Below are positions 58,301 to 64,000 of a stretch of DNA of 64,000 bases, piece after piece. The notes under the pieces are model-generated. The model did not search any database, was not told the origin of the DNA, and saw nothing but the letters and a program-made list of their open reading frames with translations. How positions within the stretch are numbered: position 1 is the stretch's first letter; each line of letters starts with the position of its first letter. Made by a program: the position numbers and the translations under genes. This DNA is from Branchiostoma floridae (Eukaryota; Chordata; Leptocardii; Amphioxiformes; Branchiostomatidae), in the NCBI RefSeq assembly GCF_000003815.2, contig NC_049983.1, positions 596,524 through 660,523 on the forward strand, read 5' to 3'.

Positions 58301-61300
58301 ATTGGGGAGATGGTGTGGAAGGAGAGATTTTGAAAATGTATAAGAAAAGTTGGCATTTCCATGCAGCACAACCTTTGTTTAAAAATCCTTTAGGAAGATC
58401 ATTGTAGACATGCCTGTAAGAGTGTTTTAAATATGAAAAACTTGAACGTTTACATTGTATGTATCATTCTGTCTTTCTTCAGGCAGTGTCAGAAGAAACA
58501 CTGGCCCACCCACAAGGCCATCTGTAAGTACAGTCCTGAGCCCATCGGCTGTCCCTTCATCATCAGCCTGCCCCAGTCCCTGGCCACCTTCACCAGGCTC
58601 TGTGAGATGTTAGAGGCATTTGCAAGGTACAGTAGACTCACATTTACATTGCTTTATGCAAAGTAAACATTTAAGGCAACTACTACATAAGGATTTCTGT
58701 TGTTCATTTCTTATTTTGTACCAAATAATCATTCCAAGTAAAGTTTCAATGTATATGTCTATATTTATTGTTTTGTAAATTGTATAGTGTTCTTGTTCAT
58801 TTTTCTTCATTTGCCAGGTACAGTACAAAAAATATGAATGTCAATGAATGGATAGACTAAAACAAGGATGTGTTGTATCTGGTTTTGAACTTTTTGTAAG
58901 AAAAAATTTTTGGAATCTACTGTTGTATGTATTTCATCGTGTACACTGTATCTAATGTTACATGTACCGTAATTAAACAAATGATGTCAACATAGAGTGC
59001 ATTCCAAGACACCATGAGGGTTTTTAGGCGATATTTATAATTAGTCTGAATTATTTTGAATAAAAGAATATCTGAGCCACAATAATTAAATTATTTTCAA
59101 AATATTGACTAAGAAAATACTCATTTATTTGAATTTCTTTGAATATTTTACAAACATTTTGAAAGTAACTGTACAAAAATATCATTATTTAGAATAATTG
59201 TAAAACCTGTCTGTGATTATTTCACATTTACAAATATTTACAAAAAATGGTAAACCTGGCCAAATGGTAAAATTAGTTTATTGCCCCCATAAAAGTAAGC
59301 CCTATTGTTGCATCTGTATATTTTTAGATTTCACTGCTGGGCACTGGTGGATCCTTTGTGGTGGGCCATTGTTGCATGGCACCCAACCATAATTTGCAAG
59401 GATGTGTGAATTGCTATCTTCCCAGCCCACCGAACCATTTACAAAAAATGGTAGAAAATGGTAGAAAATGGTAAATAATGGTAGAATGCTGTTATCATTA
59501 TTTAGAAACCATTAGAAGTATCCAATTCCACACCATGAATATTTCCAAAGTTTTACAGGACCAGGGAAATATTTATAAAGTTGAAACAGTGTTAAAAATA
59601 TTTCTGAAGTATCAAATGTCCTAGACATATAATTACAAAACTTCAAAATCAATTCTAAACAATGGCAACAAACATCCGCATGGTGTCTTGGAATGGACTC
59701 TAGTCTCTTAGTTATATTGTTATTGTAATATCATAATGTTGAGCAATTGACATAAACATACTCTCTTAACTTAAACTATGCGACTCCAGATGTCTTACTG
59801 AGGGACAAATGGGCTGCAAAAGATGTCCATAGCTTGAAGAATGAGTCCACCTTGCTTCACATATTCTTTAGGTTTTGTTGCAATACAAATTCTACTCATT
59901 GTTTTACATGGCTTTCTTTCTGTTCCTTCTTCCAGATACTCTGTGGATGTCTTCCAGCCCCCCATTCAGAAGAACACGCCTGCTTCAAGCAGCGAGTCTT
60001 CCGCACCATCCGAGGAGCCAGCAGCCTCACCGGGCAACCAGGAGGAGAAGGTCGACGACCTGCCGACGCCCGGCAACCAACCACAGCCAATCACAGAGCA
60101 GGAGGACAAGAGAGAGGAGACAGGTACTGATCTGACCAGTCCTTAACAAAATTGGATTTGCCATGCAATGTTTTAAGGCCTAGGAAAAAAATATTGCTTC
60201 CATTTTCCCTACCTACCCTAGAAAAACCTGCCAACTTTTAAACATGTCTATTATGCACAAAATTAAAGTTTGACATTGAAATACAAGTACAAGTGTCCTT
60301 GTGCATTTCAGTTTACTTTTTTCAACTGTATTGTAATATGTATCAGTAGAGTTTTGGTCAGCTTGAAAAAATTTAGCTCAGAGCACAAAAACAACAATGT
60401 TTTAGTCTTTTTCCTGCTCAAATTTCACAATTTATGAAAGGTTTTTAGATGTTTCACAGATTCACTACAGAATCTAATATATTAAGTAAGGAATAGTTAT
60501 TTTTGCAAGTCTTGAAATGGCTGCTGACATTTAGTTTTTAACTGAAACATTTTTATGTGACTGTCCATTTGTAGTCCAGTGTTTAGGTGCCCAGCAATAC
60601 ATACACAATACTCATAGTACTGTAAGTTCATTTATGTTCGCGAGCACTTAATTTCGCGAGTTTGAGCAAATCGGGAGTTCGCGAGATCTTTGAGTTCGCG
60701 AGTGGGTGTTTCAATTATTTTTCGAAAGTTACGTTACGATCCGGTAGCGAGTGCCCCCCTCCCACCCACACCGCAACACTAGTCATGCCGTCAAAGGCGG
60801 CATTTACGCCTTACGGTTCATAGTTTCCCTTCAAACAATGTCTAAAGTTGGTGTACTCAATAGAAAATGTGTTTCTACCGAGCCACTGTCTCATTGTTGA
60901 GCTCATTTCGGCCGTGATTTGACGACAGCGCACTGAACGCAACGGGGTCAATGACCTCTGTTATGTCGCAATCACATTTGCCGCATAGGCTGACGGGATA
61001 CCCCACGCCAAGCCAAGCGACGCGGGCGCCATTTTGAAATTTTTTTAGCGTGAAAGACGGCGCTAAGTTTTAAACTTTCAGCGTAATTTGTGGACAAAAG
61101 TTGTACACAAGAAGGTGAAGAGTTTATCTCTCATATATTTACAGTAGTTCTAACTCAGAATTATGAAACGGACATCTTATTTTCGGCATGTAAGCGGAGT
61201 TGTGTTTGCCACGTTTCTAGTCATGAAAAAAAAGTAAATATTCCCCGGCTGTTATTGTTGTAAACCTGCTGCAATTCCATAGCCTTCCTTGTATTTGTAA

Positions 61301-64000
61301 AGACCAGTACTACTCAGTTTTATTTTTTTTGTTTCGTTCGTAACTTGTAGAAATGTAGTAAAACTAGGACAATGTACTAAGTAAATTGTTATCGCAGCCA
61401 TGTCACGGCGTGTACGTAACGTTACTAGTAAACAAAGCCGATAGTTTCTTTTTTCTCCGTTCGCCAGTGGCACATTTCTATACAACAATGACTCCATGTG
61501 TCGTATATGTGTTGAATTAACTTTTATTTCGGTTTGAAAAGAATAAATGGCTGTTGTCAGTTGAGTATTGTCATTGGTTGCTATCATAGTAAACACGTAG
61601 TTGATACTGGATCATAATTTTGGACGGAAGGTGTGGGAAGGGGGACGATGTTGAACATGCATGTTCGCGAGTAGATGACTTCGCGAAGAGAAGGTTTCAG
61701 CGAAATACGCGAACTTAAAAATCTCGCGAACTTAAATGAACTTACAGTAGTAAGAATGCCACACTCTTATGTCACTGCAATTGCACTTCTTCTTGATCAA
61801 CACGTACATGACCTACAAAATATATACTTGTAAGGGTGTTATACATTACAGATCATTCAAGCTGTATTAGCTCACAGGTTTGGACAAGTTCTGTAAAATT
61901 AAATTGTTCTATCAGCCAAGTACATAAAAAATTTACTTGCCTGAACCAACTTTTCACTTGCCCCAAATCCACATTCTTCTATGTATTTTCACTTCCATCG
62001 ACGATTATTGTTATTGGCTCTATTTTTCTGTGTTGACCAATGCTTGATGTCATGACTGTGAAAAGTAGCAAGTACATTTAAAAATGTCGCATACTGGAAA
62101 AAAAATCAAATATGCCCGATCAAGTGGGGTAGGACATGCACATGCCAGATCTGCCTTTTCACTTGCCGGCCCGGACAATAGGGTTAGTGGACTTGTCCAA
62201 CCCTGTGCTCAATATTGTATCTCCTTGTGAATATGTATTAATGATTGTGAATTGTAGGCAATTCAGTGTCGTGAACACTGCAAAATCTCAACAAGTACAT
62301 TTTGTATCTTGCATCAGATGCTGCCGACAGTGAAGAAGCGAGCACGCCGAAAGAAGGGGAACCAAAGATGGCGGTTGTTCACGGCCAGCAGCAGGATCCG
62401 CCGCCCGAGCGAGACATCCTACCGTTCTTCCTCAAGCCCTGTAACGAGAGGGGTCAGGGCAAGGTCGGGCCAGACGGGGAGCGGCTACAAGATCAAGGTA
62501 GAAACTTGGTTTAAGTGTCTCTATAATTTCTGAACAATCTGCTGTCCTCTTTGAGTTTTTGCTATCTATAGCTAACAGTTTGAAATTGTACAATAGATAC
62601 ACGTAGTCTCACATGAAAGAGTTGTCATTGTGTTAGAAACTTTAGAGATAAAATATGTTCAGTGACTTCAGAGTCAGTATATTGTAGTTTTCTTTTACAT
62701 AACCAGGACTGCCTGTCAGACATCTTCCTCAGAGCTTCTGACTGGAATGCTGCTTCTCGCCGCTATAATGTTGCCTATGTAGGTGGCGCCTTTGCGTCGA
62801 GAACACAATCCCAAACGTGGCTAAGTTTGTATCCCCCCCATTGTCCAGGCTCATCACTGGGGTTGAAACGTAAGCCGGTCAAAGACAGCAATAGTTGTGC
62901 AAAAGAAAAGTCTAGTATCTTAATATGTTCTGCCAAACTGATAAAATAATTCTAAGGTCAGTTTTAAGGTCTAATGATGCATTCATGTTGCATGGCTGTA
63001 AGATTTAAGACTGATGTTGTTGTCTCAGGAAACGTCCCCTTGGACCTGTCAGACCTGACCTACCTGGCCATGGACTGGAGAAACCATGAGAAGTCCAAGA
63101 ACTACGTCCTGGTGCAGTCCAAACAACTGGTATGATATGTTTTACTTTAGAATTCGTTGATTTCTTCACTGTCTCCCCTTAAAATGTTGTAACAGCTTGT
63201 CTTACATATACGTACATGTATCATGTTTACTTCATATACTAATTGTATCTAGAAAGTGATAAGAGTAATATTGATTTAAGCCAATGATCGTGTTCAGTGA
63301 TGAAATATTCTAGGTCAGAAGTGCACATTAATGAACATGGTGGCCAAATGTAATGTTTCTTGGTTTTGAACATGTGCATCTGTGTTATTATTATTAATAG
63401 GAGTATGAAGAGGATGAAAGTGTCCATTCCACACCTACCTCAGGTAAGTTGATTATTACATAATTATAGTTCTTTTCCTTGGGCATGTTTTGCTGTAATG
63501 AATTTGATACCATCAATGAAAAACAAAGGAAGCAAGACATGAGTCTATGTTTATTGGGAATTGCCGAAACACAGACAGACAGAAAGACAACCTAGATTAA
63601 AGGAATACAATATAACCATAGTGATATTTTAGTGATAGACATTGATACAGTCAAACCTGTATTAGCGGCCACCTTTGCATAGCGACCACCTGGTCATTGC
63701 GGTCGCCTTTTGTCTGTCCCTTGGATTTTTCCCATTGATCTAAGCAATCAGAAATAGTCTATAGCGGTCCCCTTTCCATTGCGGCCTCGGCCACATGATT
63801 TCCGGTCCCGTGGATACAGAAACACAGCATATTGCGACCAAGTCTTTGTCGGCAAATTTACCAACGTTTCTTATGGCAATATCTATCATTTTCGGCTTAG
63901 GTTTGACTGTATGTTTTTTAATCATTATGTGTTTGTGACCACAGATGGCCCCATCACCCTACAGCAGTGTCTTCAGCTGTTCACAGAGCCTGAGACACTG
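49335..64000 (+). CDS. USP19: ubiquitin carboxyl-terminal hydrolase 19 homologue, partial at 3' end
   Basis: Exons: 49335-49557, 50312-50461, 51427-51563, 52283-52424, (N gap)-53374, 53836-53984, 54554-54728, 55726-56444, 57312-57469, 58483-58626, 59936-60123, 62318-62497, 63029-63129, 63401-63443, 63945-beyond 64000. Phases agree except across the gap. A basic N-terminus precedes CS/p23 domain 1 ([20 protein letters not shown]...). CS domain 2 ([15 protein letters not shown]...[11 protein letters not shown]) is cut by the gap. Next come a Pro-rich linker and the USP domain with catalytic box [12 protein letters not shown] (Cys codon 54665-54667), AQHDAQEF and a CPVC zinc knuckle. A MYND finger (CTSCQKI...[26 protein letters not shown]) is inserted, then a low-complexity insert. 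The His box and C-terminal membrane anchor seen in family members lie beyond the window. Role: deubiquitinase linked to ERAD and misfolded-protein handling. Confidence 0.95.
50600..50960. repeat. dispersed repeat, inverted relative of 61870-62200 (intron)
   Basis: GAGCATTGGTCAACACAGAAAA here pairs with TTTTTCTGTGTTGACCAATG at 62022. CACTTGCCTGATCGGGCA here pairs with GCCCGATCAAGTGG there. The two copies lie in different USP19 introns in opposite orientation. Confidence 0.55.
51189..51402. repeat. TIR MITE, TACTGTAAATGC family M5 (intron)
   Basis: Starts TACTGTAAATGCAGAAATTT and ends AAATCCATTTACAGTA. Diverged relatives with TACTGTAA/TTACAGTA ends sit at 56514-56690, 58033-58215 and 60619-61750. 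Confidence 0.7.
51735..52000 (-). repeat. SINE body fragment, reverse (intron)
   Basis: The reverse complement gives ATGTTAAAGAACCCACCAGA and CCTTGGGAATGGCACTTAAC blocks as in the 7545 SINE body. No intact tRNA head. Confidence 0.5.
52784..53105. other. assembly gap (322 N) inside a USP19 exon
   Basis: N run covering the acceptor and 5' part of the exon encoding CS domain 2; coding sequence resumes at 53106. Confidence 0.98.
53540..53700. repeat. TGTGTTATGCCAAAGGG repeats (intron)
   Basis: Three direct copies and one inverted copy of the ~20-bp sequence TGTGTTATGCCAAAGGGYGG, with intervening AGATAYAGAAGCTAA. Confidence 0.75.
53933..54038 (+). repeat. 53-bp tandem duplication of an exon end with its 5' splice site
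   Basis: The last 47 coding bases of the Pro-rich exon, together with its GTAAGA donor, are duplicated directly downstream with one substitution (AAACTTAGCCAG / AAACTCAGCCAG). The donors are at 53985 and 54038. Only the first keeps frame with the exon at 54554. Confidence 0.85.
54058..54290 (+). repeat. SINE-like copy, degraded (intron)
   Basis: Starts with a tRNA-like GTGTTGGCGCAATGAGTAGG, then CTCAGATGGGAAGTTAGATG, GAGAGCATGTTAAAGAACC and CCAGGGGTGAGTGGGTCGAA. Confidence 0.5.
54785..55195. repeat. foldback element (intron)
   Basis: 54785-54960 and 55035-55190 are inverted relatives: CAGTGGATCATTATTAAGTT-GCAGGAAGTC against GACTTCCTGCAACTTATGAT-CCACTG, and ACCAGTCTTTGTC against AACAAAGACTGGTGC. 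The frames across it are shadows. Confidence 0.65.
55320..55570 (+). repeat. SINE-like copy, degraded (intron)
   Basis: Carries ACTCAGGTGTAAATGAGTAC, GATGATCCTTCGGAGACTAA, CATGTTAAAGAAACAATCAC, AAAGAGTAGGGTGTCC and GTGAGTGGATCAAATAAATC in SINE order. Confidence 0.55.
55576..55660. repeat. TIR MITE family M3, copy 2 (intron)
   Basis: TAGCCTGGTATCCAACCGTA at the left and TACGGTTGGATACCAGGCTA at the right, a perfect 20-bp TIR around a ~43-bp centre. Confidence 0.85.
56514..56690. repeat. M5-like TIR remnant (intron)
   Basis: TACTGTAAAAGGCTTTAAAT at the left and GCAACAATTTTACAGT at the right, with GGTTTTCGGTGG and CACTGCGAAATTGC inside as in the 51189 copy. Confidence 0.45.
56961..57311 (+). 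pseudogene. three truncated tandem copies of the MYND exon 5' half
   Basis: Copies start near 56971, 57081 and 57190, each with GGCTGTGTACGAGGTTGCTG and TCTCCAGC...CCCATCA. The first two keep an AG acceptor directly in front (CCCCCCAG|ACAGGAG; CCCTAG|ACCGGAG). All break off near the CCCATCA and run into TACATAACTGTTTACAC plus a C-run. None reaches the MYND cysteines or a donor. The intact exon follows at 57312. Confidence 0.85.
57486..57805. repeat. TIR MITE just after the MYND exon (intron)
   Basis: The left end ATGCTGTTCTTTAATGCAT, then GGGTTCTAACCAGCG, mirrors the right end GCTGGCTTAGAACCCTTA...GCAATAAAGAACAGCATT. Confidence 0.8.
57955..58012 (+). pseudogene. decayed copy of the MYND exon 3' half
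   Basis: GACAGCTCCAACATGGAGAG then GTGCACCAAGAGCTTCAAAG matches the real exon's 57411-57468. Two of the coding Cys codons have become Ser (TGC to TCC and TGC to AGC), and the donor GTAAGT is lost. Its flanks (57842-57955) are duplicated again at 58220-58336 (AATAGCAGGTTTCTAG; AAGAAGCAACYAATT), so the copy arose with intron sequence. Confidence 0.8.
58033..58215. repeat. M5-like TIR element (intron)
   Basis: GTACTGTAACGTTCACAGTT at one end and AAAAGTGAATTACAGTAAG at the other; inside, GCCGCGAAAGTGAACATTTA and AGACCGTGAAAGTTTAGT. Confidence 0.5.
58994..59703. repeat. ~710-bp TIR element with TA flanks (intron)
   Basis: Left GAGTGCATTCCAAGACACCATG and right CATGGTGTCTTGGAATGGACTC form a 22-bp TIR with one mismatch. 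TA borders both ends, as in Tc1/mariner-type insertions. The interior is AT-rich and non-coding. Confidence 0.75.
60619..61750. mobile_element. 1.1-kb TIR element rich in TTCGCGAG motifs (intron)
   Basis: TACTGTAAGTTCATTTATGT at the left and TTAAATGAACTTACAGTA at the right. Subterminal TTCGCGAG/CTCGCGAA motifs recur at both ends (four left, five right). The interior is GC-richer (60720-61070) and has no recognised transposase. Confidence 0.75.
61870..62200. repeat. dispersed repeat, inverted relative of 50600-50960 (intron)
   Basis: See the copy at 50600-50960; shared blocks include TTTTCACTTGCC and the GACCAATGC segment. Confidence 0.5.
62695..62885 (-). mobile_element. Penelope-like element fragment (intron)
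   Basis: The minus strand reads [20 protein letters not shown], the PLE C-terminal motif. Plus-strand blocks GACATCTTCCTCAGAGCTTC and GTAGGTGGCGCCTTTGCG match 34490-34560. Confidence 0.65.
63646..63911. repeat. 266-bp TIR MITE with TACAGTCAAACCT ends (intron)
   Basis: TACAGTCAAACCT and AGGTTTGACTGTA are perfect 13-bp inverted ends. Internal GCGGCCACC / GCGACCACC / GCGGTC steps repeat. Confidence 0.85.

Overview
The window is eukaryotic, animal genomic DNA, most likely a lancelet (Branchiostoma, amphioxus). This rests on the gene content (a CEMIP/KIAA1199-type hyaluronidase with deuterostome-like architecture, CBLL1/Hakai and USP19 homologues), GT-AG introns of about 0.1-2.7 kb with conserved phases, and intergenic and intronic DNA packed with short inverted-repeat elements, tRNA-derived SINEs and Penelope-like fragments. 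The species call is an inference; I could not search a database. Two runs of N (28801-29327 and 52784-53105) are assembly gaps, and both fall on coding exons.

Layout. (1) 1-3485, minus strand: 5' end of a gene coding for a signal peptide, one F-type lectin (fucolectin) domain on a single symmetric exon, then the start of a CEMIP-like G8 domain; it runs off the left edge. (2) 3.5-17.6 kb: no complete gene. It holds dispersed repeats, a tRNA-derived SINE, a terminal-inverted-repeat element with a short relative beside it, a cluster of six conserved palindromic cores, one orphan signal-peptide exon (minus, 11564-11463), and a roughly 66-bp satellite (16.14-17.63 kb). (3) 17700-18446, minus: an intact eight-finger C2H2 zinc-finger protein. 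(4) 18.5-22.8 kb: repeats, including two clusters of short palindromes. (5) 22851-40481, plus: a nearly complete secreted CEMIP-like gene (24 visible exon segments), paralogous to the gene at the left edge and pointing away from it. (6) 48979-41691, minus: complete CBLL1/Hakai gene in seven coding exons, tail-to-tail with the CEMIP-like gene. (7) 49335-64000, plus: USP19, starting about 350 bp from the CBLL1 start in a shared divergent promoter and leaving the right edge inside the second half of the USP catalytic domain.

How the genes relate. The two CEMIP-like genes are a divergent paralogous pair. The left copy appears to have gained a fucose-binding lectin domain by insertion of one phase 1-1 exon between signal peptide and G8 domain, which could target a hyaluronan-processing enzyme to fucosylated surfaces. 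CBLL1 (a RING ubiquitin ligase) and USP19 (a deubiquitinase) share a promoter region with a CRE palindrome and a YY1-type site, suggesting joint transcription of two opposing ubiquitin-system genes. The USP19 locus also carries several local duplications at exon borders: a duplicated 5' splice site before the catalytic Cys exon and broken copies on both sides of the MYND exon.
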